Shown: positions 55,767 to 64,000 of the stretch, one piece after another
Layout of the letters: every line of letters starts with the position of its first letter
Position numbering within the stretch: the stretch's first letter is position 1
Origin: Agrobacterium sp. AGB01
Lineage (GTDB): Bacteria > Pseudomonadota > Alphaproteobacteria > Rhizobiales > Rhizobiaceae
Length of the DNA: 64,000 nucleotides
Assembly: GCF_014851585.1 (NCBI RefSeq)
Contig: NZ_JACVAB010000002.1
Span: 124,001-188,000 of the forward strand
Direction of reading: 5' to 3'
Translations under genes and position numbers: made by a program
Notes under the pieces: generated by a model
Told to the model about the DNA's origin: nothing
Seen by the model: the letters and a program-made list of their open reading frames with translations, nothing else
Database searches by the model: none

Positions 55767-56306
55767 TTATTGAAGTGGTTTTTCGTATTTGGTGTCGAGT
55801 GCCACCAAACCGGCAAGAGCGCCGAAACGCTTGATCAGTTCCGACAGACCCTGAAGGAACAGCAGCGCAAAACCTGCAACGATAATGAGTTTGACCGGCC
55901 AGCGGATAAGACCACCGGCATTCGAGGACATTTCACCCTGATGGAAGGACAGGGCAAACATCGGCCAACTGAGCCACATCAGGTAGAAGCAGGCGGGAAG
56001 GAGGAAAAGTGTAATGCCGATAATATCGACCCAGATACGGGCACGCGATGAAATCGAACCATAGATGATGTCGACACGGACGTGCTCGTTCATGCGTAGT
56101 GTATAGGACGCGCCGATCAACACGATGAACCCGAACATGTACCACTGGATTTCAAGCCAGCCGTTGGAGCTGTAGTTGAAGATGTAACGCACAAGGGCGT
56201 TGATGGCACTGACGAGGCAGCATATCAGAACGAGGTAACCTGAAACCTTGCCAAGAAACTCACTGATCGCATCGATCACCGTGCTCAGCTTCAATAGAGC
56301 TGTCAT
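55767..56306 (-). CDS. TRAP-transporter small permease subunit (DctQ)
   Basis: Four-helix membrane subunit of the TRAP importer, 179 residues. It has typical WLEIQWYMFGFIVLIGASYT and RMNEHVRVDIIYGSIS. The ATG with a gaggggg-like site is chosen over a long upstream open stretch that would extend into the intergenic region. It pairs with DctM in one operon and faces the aa3-oxidase peptide gene across about 350 bases. Confidence 0.88.
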   Translation of the reverse strand: MTALLKLSTVIDAISEFLGKVSGYLVLICCLVSAINALVRYIFNYSSNGWLEIQWYMFGFIVLIGASYTLRMNEHVRVDIIYGSISSRARIWVDIIGITLFLLPACFYLMWLSWPMFALSFHQGEMSSNAGGLIRWPVKLIIVAGFALLFLQGLSELIKRFGALAGLVALDTKYEKPLQ

Positions 56307-56654
56307 TATTCTCCCCCTCTTGTCGTCTTTTCGTCCCTGATCCGACTCCAAGGCTATATTTATTGATTTTGCCACGCATTGTATCCTGCCCTTAAGCGGG
56401 CAGCGAAAAAGCCATTCAAATTTCTGTATGTGTTGTATTGTTGAAATGCAACGGTCCTGACATGCGTCAATAGTAGTGCTGTGCGCATTTATATCGATTT
56501 GATGCGGCATCACGTCCATTGCGCAGTTTAGTTGCTTTGTGTTAGGTCTCGGCGTGGAGAGAGAGCCGTAAAGGTCACGTATTCCGGCGTTTTATTGCGT
56601 ATCGCGCTTCAAAAAGCGTCTGTTCCTTTACGGATTTTTGGAAGGGAAATTACC
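56307..56654. other. Divergent gap between the TRAP permease and transhydrogenase units
   Basis: 348 bases without a gene. A perfect 13-base palindrome TGATGC-G-GCATCA lies at 56500-56512, and the region holds AT-rich stretches suited to promoters of both units. No terminator or RNA was recognised. Confidence 0.45.
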
Positions 56655-56879
56655 ATGAGCGAACATCATACCGGACCTGTCGAAGTCGGCGCGCCGATGA
56701 ACTATGCAGAGCACGAAAAAACCTACAATCTTTTTCTAAGCGCGACCAAACTGGGTACCATTGCGCTTTGCGCATTGATGATCGCCATGGCCGCAGGGTT
56801 CTTCACCACTGCCGGCTTTTTCGGCGGATTTATTGTGTTCGTCGTTCTGCTTGTAGCGGGCACAATTATCCTGCGCTGA
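56655..56879 (+). CDS. aa3-type cytochrome c oxidase subunit IV-like protein
   Basis: A 74-residue single-pass or two-helix membrane protein matching the small bacterial aa3-oxidase subunit IV family: soluble N-terminus with MNYAEHEKTYNLFLSATKLG, then the hydrophobic AALCALMIAMAAGFF-type helix and a second helix (GGFIVFVVLLVAGTIIL). The ATG has a gaaggga site. It lies about 140 bases upstream of the transhydrogenase genes, an arrangement seen in related rhizobia. It may stabilise the oxidase, whose other subunits are off-window. Confidence 0.82.
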   Translation: MSEHHTGPVEVGAPMNYAEHEKTYNLFLSATKLGTIALCALMIAMAAGFFTTAGFFGGFIVFVVLLVAGTIILR

Positions 56880-57019
56880 TATTTCGTCAGCAATCTGATT
56901 GGTCGGAGCCATCCTGCTGGAGATCAACGTCTCCACCGGGCTGTATTGCCGTGAAATTTAATGGATGGAACATGCCGGGCGCATCTCCGGATTTTCCAGT
57001 GATCTAAGGAGAGTCTGCG

Positions 57020-58171
57020 TTGAGCAGTGTGGTATTTGTGGCGAAGGAAACCTCGCCGGACGAACCGCGTGTTGCCGCTTCGGCGGAAACCGTCAAAAAG
57101 ATGATCGGCCTCGGACTTGAGGTTGTTGTCGAAGCCGGGGCGGGTCTGCTGTCACGTATTCCCGATGCGGACTACGAAAAAGCCGGAGCGAAAATCGGCA
57201 AGGCAACCGACGCCAAAACCGCCGATGTCATTTTGAAAGTTCGTCGCCCGTTGGACAAGGAAATCAAGTCCATCAAGCAGGGCGCTATCGTCATTGCCAT
57301 CATGGACCCCTACGGCAACGAAGAAGCGCTGGCTACTCTGGCAAAAGCTGGCGCCACGACATTCGCCATGGAACTGATGCCGCGTATCACCCGTGCCCAG
57401 TCGATGGACGTTCTGTCGTCGCAGGCCAACCTGGCCGGTTACCAGGCGGTTATTGATGCGGCTGGCGAATACGACCGCGCAATGCCGATGATGATGACCG
57501 CTGCCGGTACCGTGCCAGCTGCCAAGGTGTTCGTGATGGGTGCCGGTGTTGCCGGTCTTCAGGCCATCGCGACGGCACGCCGTCTGGGTGCTGTGGTTTC
57601 GGCCACCGACGTCCGCCCGGCTGCCAAAGAACAGGTTGCTTCTCTCGGTGCCAAGTTCATCGCCGTTGAAGACGACGAGTTCAAGGCCGCCGAGACCGCT
57701 GGCGGTTACGCCAAGCAGATGTCGGCTGAATATCAGGCCAAGCAGGCCGCTCTGGTTGCCGAACATATTGCCAAGCAGGATATCGTCATCACGACAGCAC
57801 TTATTCCGGGCCGTCCGGCACCGAAGCTTGTTTCGCGCGCGATGCTGGCCTCCATGCGTTCCGGTTCGATTGCCGTTGATCTAGCTGTCGAGCGTGGTGG
57901 CAACGTGGAAGGTGTCGAGGCCGGAAAGGTTGTTTATGTCGAGGGCGTCAAGGTCATTGGTTACAGCAACGTCGCGGGCCGAGTGGCGGCATCGGCGTCG
58001 CTGCTTTACGCAAAGAACCTGCTGACATTCCTGGAGACGATGATCTCAAAGGAAACCAAGCAACTTGCCCTGAACACGGAAGATGAACTGGTCAAGGCAA
58101 CCATGCTGACGCATGGTGGCGCCGTCGTTCATCCGAATTTCGGTGGCGTCAAGAATGAAGGAGCCGCATGA
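57020..58171 (+). CDS. pntAA: NAD(P) transhydrogenase alpha subunit, N-terminal part (PntAA)
   Basis: NAD(H)-binding domain I of proton-translocating transhydrogenase, 383 residues, cytoplasmic. The nucleotide motif is VFVMGAGVAGLQAIATARRL and AMELMPRITRAQSMDVLSSQ is the signature. The TTG start has aaggag seven bases upstream. It is split from the membrane part, as in most Alphaproteobacteria, and overlaps the next gene by four bases (ATGA), followed by pntB: one operon. The complex makes NADPH from NADH and proton-motive force. Confidence 0.95.
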   Translation: MSSVVFVAKETSPDEPRVAASAETVKKMIGLGLEVVVEAGAGLLSRIPDADYEKAGAKIGKATDAKTADVILKVRRPLDKEIKSIKQGAIVIAIMDPYGNEEALATLAKAGATTFAMELMPRITRAQSMDVLSSQANLAGYQAVIDAAGEYDRAMPMMMTAAGTVPAAKVFVMGAGVAGLQAIATARRLGAVVSATDVRPAAKEQVASLGAKFIAVEDDEFKAAETAGGYAKQMSAEYQAKQAALVAEHIAKQDIVITTALIPGRPAPKLVSRAMLASMRSGSIAVDLAVERGGNVEGVEAGKVVYVEGVKVIGYSNVAGRVAASASLLYAKNLLTFLETMISKETKQLALNTEDELVKATMLTHGGAVVHPNFGGVKNEGAA

Positions 58172-58590
58172 TGGCGAATGAAGTTTTGAACAAGGCTCTT
58201 GATGGGCTGGATCAGGCTGTCGAAGCGGTCAAGGCTGCAGCGGCGCAAACGCCTGATGTTGTTGACGCTGTCGGTTTGGCGGCGCACGGTGTATCCGGCG
58301 GCGCAATCGATCCCTTCGTATTCCGTCTGGCTATTTTCGTGCTGTCGATCTTCGTCGGTTATTACGTCGTGTGGTCGGTAACGCCTGCACTGCACACACC
58401 GCTGATGGCCGTTACCAACGCGATCTCTTCTGTGATCGTGGTCGGTGCATTGCTTGCCGTTGGCATTTCCACTTCCGGTCTTGCGACCGGTTTTGGTTTC
58501 GTGGCGCTGGTCCTCGTATCGGTCAACATTTTTGGTGGCTTCCTCGTCACCAGCCGCATGCTCGCCATGTACAAGAAAAAAGACAAGTGA
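58168..58590 (+). CDS. pntAB: NAD(P) transhydrogenase alpha subunit, membrane part (PntAB)
   Basis: Small membrane subunit of 140 residues with three or four helices. The membrane stretch PFVFRLAIFVLSIFVGYYVV, then TPALHTPLMAVTNAISSVIV, is the family signature. It starts inside the end of pntAA, with aaggag just before. It ends 11 bases before pntB. The N-terminal 50 residues are a hydrophilic linker. Confidence 0.93.
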   Translation: MMANEVLNKALDGLDQAVEAVKAAAAQTPDVVDAVGLAAHGVSGGAIDPFVFRLAIFVLSIFVGYYVVWSVTPALHTPLMAVTNAISSVIVVGALLAVGISTSGLATGFGFVALVLVSVNIFGGFLVTSRMLAMYKKKDK

Positions 58591-58601
58591 GGGCTGCCTG
58601 A

Positions 58602-60002
58602 ATGTCCCAAAATTTTGCTGCCTTCCTCTACCTCGTTTCCGGCGTGCTGTTCATCATGGCGCTGCGCGGCCTTTCGCATCCTGCCACCAGCCGCAAGGGT
58701 AACCTGTACGGCATGGTCGGTATGGCAATCGCCATCGGCACGACGCTGCTTCTGGCAACGCCGTCCTTCGGCGGTTTGGTGCTGATCATCCTCGGTCTTG
58801 CTATTGGTGGTGGTGCCGGTGCCTATATTGCCCGCACAATCCCGATGACGTCGATGCCGCAGCTGGTTGCCGGTTTTCACTCGCTGGTTGGTCTTGCTGC
58901 TGTGCTGGTGGCAGCTGCTGCCATCTACACACCGTCATCCTTTGGCATTGGCGAGCTCGGTTCGATTCATGCGCAGGCGCTGATTGAAATGTCGCTCGGC
59001 GTGGCAATTGGTGCCATCACCTTTACCGGCTCGATCATTGCCTATTTGAAACTTGATGGTCGCATGTCGGGCAAGCCGATCATGCTGCCGATGCGCCATG
59101 TCATCAACGCATCGATCTTCGCTGCCATTGTCGTGCTGATCGGCATTCTGGTTGCTACCGAAAGCCACTTTGTCTTCTGGCTGATCGTTGCCCTGTCGCT
59201 GGTCTTCGGTGTTCTGCTGATCATCCCGATCGGTGGCGCTGATATGCCTGTGGTTGTGTCGATGCTGAACTCCTATTCGGGCTGGGCTGCAGCCGGTATC
59301 GGCTTTACACTCGGCAATCTGGCGCTGATCATCACCGGTGCACTGGTTGGTTCTTCGGGTGCGATCCTGTCCTACATCATGTGTAAGGGTATGAACCGCT
59401 CGTTCATCTCGGTTATTCTGGGTGGCTTCGGCGGTGAAGCAGCTGCTGCCACCGCTGACGATGGCGTTCAACGCACCGTCAAGCAGGGTTCTGCCGACGA
59501 TGCGGCTTACCTGATGGCCAATGCCTCCAAGGTTATCATCGTGCCGGGTTACGGCATGGCGGTTGCACAGGCACAGCATGCGCTGCGTGAAATGGCCGAT
59601 ACGCTGAAAAAGAACGGCGTTGAAGTGAAATACGCAATTCACCCTGTTGCCGGTCGTATGCCTGGCCACATGAACGTGCTGCTGGCCGAGGCCAATGTGC
59701 CTTACGATGAAGTGTTCGAGCTGGAAGACATCAACTCTGAATTCGCACAGGCCGACGTGGCCTATGTGATTGGCGCGAATGATGTGACCAACCCGGCTGC
59801 GCGTGACGACAAAACCTCGCCGATTTACGGCATGCCGATCCTTGATGTCGACAAGGCCAAGACCTGCCTTTTCGTGAAGCGTTCGCTTGGTTCCGGTTAT
59901 GCCGGTATCGACAACACGTTGTTCTACAAGGACGGTACGATGATGTTGCTTGGCGACGCCAAGAAGGTGACGGAAGAAATCGTCAAGGCCATGAACCACT
60001 AA
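58602..60002 (+). CDS. pntB: NAD(P) transhydrogenase beta subunit
   Basis: Membrane and NADP(H)-binding subunit of 466 residues. About nine helices come first (PMTSMPQLVAGFHSLVGLAA is typical); the C-terminal NADP domain has IVPGYGMAVAQAQHALREM, HPVAGRMPGHMNVLLAEANV and SLGSGYAGIDNTLFYKDGT. Last gene of the operon, followed by a terminator. Provides NADPH. Confidence 0.96.
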   Translation: MSQNFAAFLYLVSGVLFIMALRGLSHPATSRKGNLYGMVGMAIAIGTTLLLATPSFGGLVLIILGLAIGGGAGAYIARTIPMTSMPQLVAGFHSLVGLAAVLVAAAAIYTPSSFGIGELGSIHAQALIEMSLGVAIGAITFTGSIIAYLKLDGRMSGKPIMLPMRHVINASIFAAIVVLIGILVATESHFVFWLIVALSLVFGVLLIIPIGGADMPVVVSMLNSYSGWAAAGIGFTLGNLALIITGALVGSSGAILSYIMCKGMNRSFISVILGGFGGEAAAATADDGVQRTVKQGSADDAAYLMANASKVIIVPGYGMAVAQAQHALREMADTLKKNGVEVKYAIHPVAGRMPGHMNVLLAEANVPYDEVFELEDINSEFAQADVAYVIGANDVTNPAARDDKTSPIYGMPILDVDKAKTCLFVKRSLGSGYAGIDNTLFYKDGTMMLLGDAKKVTEEIVKAMNH

Positions 60003-60024
60003 TCATCGGCTTGGGATTGTTTTG

Positions 60025-60060
60025 AAGGGTGCGTGCAGCAGTGCACGCGCCCTTTGTTTT
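60025..60060 (+). terminator. Terminator of the transhydrogenase operon
   Basis: AAGGGTGCGTGC pairs with GCACGCGCCCTT (one G-T pair) around a short loop, followed by TTTGTTTTGT, about 25 bases after the stop. Confidence 0.78.
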
Positions 60061-60100
60061 GTCTTGCGTCGTCCAGAGTTCGTGATGGTTTGGAATACAA

Positions 60101-60128
60101 AAAGCCGGAAGGTTTCCCTTCCGGCTTT
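60101..60128. terminator. Bidirectional terminator between pntB and the TPR gene
   Basis: Perfect 12-bp stem (AAAGCCGGAAGG / CCTTCCGGCTTT) with a TTTC loop and AT-rich flanks, just past the TPR gene's stop. It mainly serves the minus-strand TPR gene. Confidence 0.75.
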
Positions 60129-60155
60129 CGATCATGATTATGTTCGGCTCAAGCT

Positions 60156-61046
60156 TTATGCGCCGCCGCGAGTACGGGCAACGCCGTCAAGTGCTGGTTT
60201 ATATTTGGGATCAAGACGCGCTGCGTGCGAATAGGACTTTGCCGCCTTTGCAGTCTCATTGCGACGCTCATAGACCAAAGCCTGGTTTGCCCAGGATTCA
60301 GCGATCTTGTCGTCCAGCGCAATGGCCGTGTTGAAGTCGGCAAATGCATTTTCATCGTCGTTGAGGGCGATGTAGGAGATGCCGCGGCCGTTATATGGCT
60401 CTGGCGAGCTTGGCGACAGCGAGATGGCCTTTGAGAAATCTTCGATTGCCTGCGCATGCTGGTTGCGGAGCTGATAGATCAGACCACGGTTATGCCAGGC
60501 GCGACCATCCGTGGTTTCAAGCTGGATCGCCCGGCTGAAATCGTTGAAGGCCTCATTGGTGCGGCCTGTCTGGCGGTAGAGGTTACCTCTGCCGATATAG
60601 GCCACGTCATAGGATGCGTTGATCTGCAGGGCGGCGTTGTAATCGGCAAGTGCCTGCGCCTGCTGCCCCATGTTGCGGTTGACCAGCGCGCGGTTGGCGT
60701 AAGCCTGGTAAAAGCGTGGGTTCAACTGGATGGCGCGGTCGAAGTCGGCCAGCGCACGGCGGAAATCACCAGCGCGGCCGTAAGCGGAGCCACGTACATT
60801 GTAGCCTTCCGGATCCTGCGGGTTCGAACTGATAACCGACGACAGGGAGGCGATGTTTTCACTGGAGCCCTGAGCACGATCCAGACGAATGGCGTCGGAT
60901 GGCTGAGTGGTTGTGGCGCAACCGGATAGGCCGGCAACCAGCAAACAGGCCATGATCGGGAACAGTGCCGATGTCTTGTGCTTATCAACCACGTTGCGCC
61001 GCAGAGTGTTGGAACGAGCGGTTGCACAATTCATGTCGGCGATCAT
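60156..61046 (-). CDS. TPR-repeat lipoprotein
   Basis: A 296-residue lipoprotein with about six tetratricopeptide repeats. The N-terminus has a basic segment, a hydrophobic stretch and lipobox LSGCATTTQP, so it is anchored in a membrane. TPRs such as AYANRALVNRNMGQQAQALA and SYDVAYIGRGNLYRQTGRTN follow. An alternative ATG four codons later exists. Proteins of this type are often linked to outer-membrane or envelope processes; the partner is unknown. It is downstream of rpsU on the same strand, separated by about 120 bases. Confidence 0.88.
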   Translation of the reverse strand: MIADMNCATARSNTLRRNVVDKHKTSALFPIMACLLVAGLSGCATTTQPSDAIRLDRAQGSSENIASLSSVISSNPQDPEGYNVRGSAYGRAGDFRRALADFDRAIQLNPRFYQAYANRALVNRNMGQQAQALADYNAALQINASYDVAYIGRGNLYRQTGRTNEAFNDFSRAIQLETTDGRAWHNRGLIYQLRNQHAQAIEDFSKAISLSPSSPEPYNGRGISYIALNDDENAFADFNTAIALDDKIAESWANQALVYERRNETAKAAKSYSHAARLDPKYKPALDGVARTRGGA

Positions 61047-61167
61047 CTGGTGTCTTTTCCCTTAAAGGCCTGGCACTCAAATATGCTTGAGGCCGTAAAC
61101 TGAAAAAGCGGCGGCGAAAATTCGCCCCCGCCCAACAAGCATTCAAAAACGTCGAAAAGACGACCGC

Positions 61168-61395
61168 TTAGCGAGCCGCACGGGCGCCAGCAACCAGGCC
61201 TTCGCGCTGTGCACGCTTGCGTGCGAGCTTGCGAACGCGGCTAATTGCTTCAGCCTTTTCGCGAACACGCTTCTCGGATGGCTTCTCGAAATGGTCGCGC
61301 ATCTTCATTTCGCGGAAGACGCCTTCGCGCTGCAATTTCTTCTTCAGAACGCGTAGCGCCTGATCGACATTATTGTCGCGGACTAGTACCTGCAC
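61168..61395 (-). CDS. rpsU: 30S ribosomal protein S21
   Basis: Small-subunit ribosomal protein of 75 residues, basic, with the family start [20 protein letters not shown] and basic C-terminal helix ([13 protein letters not shown]). Length fits the alphaproteobacterial form, which has a longer tail than the enteric one. It stands alone, not in the rpsU-dnaG arrangement of enterics. Confidence 0.95.
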   Translation of the reverse strand: MQVLVRDNNVDQALRVLKKKLQREGVFREMKMRDHFEKPSEKRVREKAEAISRVRKLARKRAQREGLVAGARAAR

Positions 61396-61734
61396 GTGTA
61401 TCCCGTTCCTTTGTTTGGTTCTTAGAGCCGAAGACGAATGGCATCCTCAGGCAAACAAAATATCGTTCGTTGGCCAGCCGGCCACGCGATTGGTGTGGTG
61501 CAATATCAGATGATCTGCAGAAAGTCCAGCCGTTAACCTAGACGGCGCGTCAAAAAGCCCGGCTGCGCCGACATCGGGCAAATCAACAGCGCTGCCTTAA
61601 TACAACGAATATGTTGCTTCATGTCAAAACATCGTGTGTCATGCGTCGCAAAGTGGACGATACAGCATGTCGCGATTTGTCATGTATGGTGCGCTAAAAA
61701 CTCTACCGATCCTTCCAAGGGAGTCTGAAATCAC
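61396..61734. promoter_or_regulatory. Divergent regulatory gap between rpsU and the sarcosine oxidase operon
   Basis: 339 bases with no gene. CGGCGC/GCGCCG arms flank 16 bases near 61550. Close to soxB, the word TGTCATG and relatives recur (near 61638, 61664 and 61677), as expected for binding of an AraC-type or similar activator. The repeats are short. Confidence 0.4.
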
Positions 61735-62988
61735 ATGCGGAAATATTCGGTTTTTGCCGTGGCCCGCGAGGCATTACGCGGTCACAAGGGCTGGGACGCC
61801 CAGTGGGTGTCGCCCGAACCTCGCAGTGAATACGACGTCATTATCATCGGCGGCGGCGGGCATGGTCTTGGGGCAGCTTATTATCTGGCCAAGGAGCATG
61901 GCATTACCAATGTTGCCGTTCTGGAAAAAGGCTGGCTGGGTGGGGGCAACAGTGGACGTAACACCACCATCATCCGCTCCAACTATCTCTACGAAGAGAG
62001 CATGGACATTTTCGAGCATTCGTTGAAACTGTGGGAAGGCTTGAGCCAGGAATTGAACTACAACGTCATGTATTCGCCACGCGGCGTGATGATGTTATCG
62101 CATAACATCCATGACATGCAGTCGTTCAAACGCCACATCAATGCCAATCGTCTTTATGGCATTGATAATGAGTGGCTGACGCCGGAACAGGCCAAGGCCT
62201 ATTGCCCGCCGCTCGATATCTCCGGCACAGCCCGTTACGCGATCAATGGTGCTGCCTTGCAGCGCCGTGGCGGCACGGCCCGTCATGATGCGGTCAATTG
62301 GGGTTATGCGCGTGCCGCCTCCGATCGGGGTGTCCATATCATTCAGAACTGCGAAGTGACCGCCATCCGGCGCGGGCCTGACGGTGCGGTGATCGGAGTT
62401 GAGACGAACCGTGGATTTATAGGTGCGAAAAAGATTGGCGTATCGGCGGCCGGGCATTCGTCTGTCGTCATGTCGATGGCTGATGTGCGGGTGCCGCTGG
62501 AAAGCCAGCCGCTACAGGCGCTGGTGTCCGAACCGCTTAAGCCCATCATTCCATGCGTGATCATGTCCAATACGGTGCATGCCTATATTTCCCAATCCGA
62601 TAAGGGAGAGTTGGTAATCGGTGCTGGAACGGACCAGTACACATCCTATTCGCAGACCGGTGGTTTGCAGATCATCACCCACACACTGGATGCCATTTGT
62701 GAGCTTTTCCCGGTTCTGCGGCGCGTCAAGATGATGCGCCAGTGGGGTGGCATTACCGACAACACACCTGATCGCTCCGCCATCCAGAGCGTGACGCCGG
62801 TGCCAAACCTCTTTGTCAATTGCGGCTGGGGTACCGGCGGCTTTAAGGCGACGCCGGGTTCAGCGCATCTGTTTGCGCATCTGATTGCACGGGGTGAGCC
62901 GCACCGGCTGGCCGCCGGGTTGACGCTCGACCGTTTCCGCACCGGCCGACTGATCGATGAAGCCGCCGCTGCGGCAGTTGCGCACTAA
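61735..62988 (+). CDS. soxB: Sarcosine oxidase beta subunit
   Basis: FAD- and covalent FMN-containing catalytic subunit, 417 residues, demethylating sarcosine to glycine with tetrahydrofolate. The Rossmann motif is DVIIIGGGGHGLGAAYYLAK. The covalent FMN histidine is expected in RRGGTARHDAVNWGYARAA. Further family blocks are YVDNTPDRS-like GGITDNTPDRSAIQSVT and CGWGTGGFKATPGSA. The ATG has an aaggga site. First gene of soxBDA, whose downstream members (soxG and folate genes) are likely off-window. Confidence 0.95.
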   Translation: MRKYSVFAVAREALRGHKGWDAQWVSPEPRSEYDVIIIGGGGHGLGAAYYLAKEHGITNVAVLEKGWLGGGNSGRNTTIIRSNYLYEESMDIFEHSLKLWEGLSQELNYNVMYSPRGVMMLSHNIHDMQSFKRHINANRLYGIDNEWLTPEQAKAYCPPLDISGTARYAINGAALQRRGGTARHDAVNWGYARAASDRGVHIIQNCEVTAIRRGPDGAVIGVETNRGFIGAKKIGVSAAGHSSVVMSMADVRVPLESQPLQALVSEPLKPIIPCVIMSNTVHAYISQSDKGELVIGAGTDQYTSYSQTGGLQIITHTLDAICELFPVLRRVKMMRQWGGITDNTPDRSAIQSVTPVPNLFVNCGWGTGGFKATPGSAHLFAHLIARGEPHRLAAGLTLDRFRTGRLIDEAAAAAVAH

Positions 62989-63005
62989 GGCTTGAGGACT
63001 AAACC

Positions 63006-63326
63006 ATGCTGATTATTCGTTGCCCTTATTGCGAAGATGACCGTTCCGAATTGGAGTTTCGCTGGGCGGGTGAGGCGCATATTGCGCGCCCTGAAAACAT
63101 TGCCGAGATTTCCGATGAGGCTTTTTCGGAGTTCTTTTTCATGCGTGACAATACCAAGGGGCTGATTTTTGAGCGCTGGCGCCACATTCATGGCTGCGGG
63201 CGTTTTTTCAATGCAGCCCGGCACACGGTCAGTGACCGGATTTATCTGACTTACAAGGCAGGTGAACCGAAGCCTGATGCCGCTGCCGGTCTTGAAATTG
63301 CCAGTGATAAAGGAGCGTCGAAATGA
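63006..63326 (+). CDS. soxD: Sarcosine oxidase delta subunit
   Basis: Small zinc-binding subunit of 106 residues. Zinc ligands are the CPYC pair at residues 6-9 and the histidine and cysteine in WRHIHGCGRFFNAAR. It lies 17 bases after soxB and overlaps soxA by four bases (ATGA), confirming the operon. Confidence 0.94.
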   Translation: MLIIRCPYCEDDRSELEFRWAGEAHIARPENIAEISDEAFSEFFFMRDNTKGLIFERWRHIHGCGRFFNAARHTVSDRIYLTYKAGEPKPDAAAGLEIASDKGASK

Positions 63327-64000
63327 GCGGCGCATATCGTATTGCCGGGGTGGGGCGTCTGACGCCTGCACGCACTGCCCGTTTTACCTTTGACGGGAAG
63401 ATTTACACGGCGCTTGAAGGTGACACGGTGGCCGCAGCATTGCTGGCCAATGGTGTTCACCTTATTGGTCGTTCGTTCAAATATCACCGGCCACGCGGTT
63501 TTCTTTCGGCAGGTCCTGAAGAGCCCAATGCCTTGATTGATGTGTCGCGCGATGCTGGCCGTCGCCAGCCAAATGTGCGCGCCACTGTGCAGGAGGTGTT
63601 CGACGGCGCCATCATCCGTTCGCAAAACCGCTTCCCAACCCTGTCTTTTGACGTAGGCGCGATCAACGATCTGTTTTCACCGTTTTTTGCCGCCGGTTTT
63701 TACTACAAGACCTTCATGTGGCCGAAGAGCTTCTGGCACAAGATTTACGAGCCGGTCATTCGCCGGGCTGCCGGGCTTGGCGTGGTACCAGATGAGGCGG
63801 ATGCCGATCACTACGCAACCCGCTACGCGCATTGTGATGTGCTGGTGGCGGGCGGTGGTGCCGCGGGTCTGACGGCGGCACTTGCCGCTGCCCGAACCGG
63901 TGCCAATGTGATCCTTGCGGATGAGCAACCGGAGGCCGGTGGCGCCCTGCATTTCGACAAGGGTGCTATTATCGATGGCATGGAAGGTTATGACTGGGCG
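63323..64000 (+). CDS. soxA: Sarcosine oxidase alpha subunit (3' truncated)
   Basis: Only the first 226 residues are in the window; the family is about 1000 residues long. The start overlaps soxD by four bases and has an aaggag site. Visible are the N-terminal domain (FTFDGKIYTALEGDTVAAAL, then GRSFKYHRPRGFLSAGPEEP) and the NAD-binding motif CDVLVAGGGAAGLTAALAAA. The C-terminal folate-binding domain is off-window. Confidence 0.93.
   Translation, partial: MSGAYRIAGVGRLTPARTARFTFDGKIYTALEGDTVAAALLANGVHLIGRSFKYHRPRGFLSAGPEEPNALIDVSRDAGRRQPNVRATVQEVFDGAIIRSQNRFPTLSFDVGAINDLFSPFFAAGFYYKTFMWPKSFWHKIYEPVIRRAAGLGVVPDEADADHYATRYAHCDVLVAGGGAAGLTAALAAARTGANVILADEQPEAGGALHFDKGAIIDGMEGYDWA

Overview
This window is chromosomal DNA from an alphaproteobacterium, most likely a member of the Hyphomicrobiales (Rhizobiales) close to the Rhizobiaceae/Brucellaceae. 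The evidence is the gene set: an Omp25/RopB-type porin, a split transhydrogenase (pntAA-pntAB-pntB) behind a tiny aa3-oxidase subunit IV-like gene, a heterotetrameric sarcosine oxidase operon, an ornithine-decarboxylase-type gene behind a very long leader, and the DUF2244, DUF1007/NicO and Glyoxalase-like families. Many GTG/TTG starts and moderately GC-rich codon use fit. No phage, insertion sequence, CRISPR array, rRNA or tRNA gene was recognised; the stretch looks like ordinary, densely packed chromosome. All identities come from reading the sequence; no database search was possible.

Layout. 1-10.7 kb: the end of a ribulokinase-like FGGY kinase, an RpiR regulator, a CysZ-like membrane protein, endonuclease III (nth), a DUF2244 protein, an AraC/methylguanine-methyltransferase fusion, a SorC regulator diverging from transaldolase (tal), an IclR regulator diverging from an SDR dehydrogenase, and an unknown membrane-anchored protein. 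10.8-17 kb: lysS, gltX, an SLC13 permease and a TerC protein, all on the minus strand. 17-20.7 kb: a TetR regulator diverging from an EmrAB-type efflux pair, with two operator-like palindromes around the promoter. 20.8-27 kb: sugar catabolism (LacI regulator, xylB, xylA, GH1 glycosidase) and a nitroreductase. 27-32.4 kb: the methionine importer metNIQ and a CHASE4-GGDEF-EAL protein.

32.5-45.5 kb: trhO, an overlapping CYTH-CHAD pair, KDPG aldolase (eda), a TerB/DUF533 protein, an acetyltransferase, a NicO/DUF1007 metal-export pair, a LysR regulator, the decarboxylase with its long speF-like leader, a second acetyltransferase, OmpW behind an FNR/FixK-like anaerobox, a Glyoxalase-related protein and the Omp25-like porin. 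45.7-54 kb: a WD40 protein, a histidine-rich CobW GTPase and a creatininase on one strand, then MarR and LacI regulators, a 2-hydroxyacid dehydrogenase and a class I glutamine-amidotransferase-like hydrolase. 53-64 kb: a TRAP importer whose binding protein converges on its two permease genes, the transhydrogenase operon, a TPR lipoprotein, rpsU, and the start of the soxBDA operon, cut by the right edge.

The main themes are sugar and organic-acid uptake and catabolism, each with a local regulator; redox balance (transhydrogenase, aa3-oxidase peptide, OmpW under a probable oxygen-responsive site); polyamine synthesis under a long leader RNA; and metal handling (NicO/DUF1007, CobW/WD40). I see no clear evidence of a wholly new system. 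The best candidates for undescribed biology are the decarboxylase leader with its chain of small upstream frames, the creatininase-CobW-WD40 cluster, and the unknown membrane-anchored protein at about 9.8 kb.
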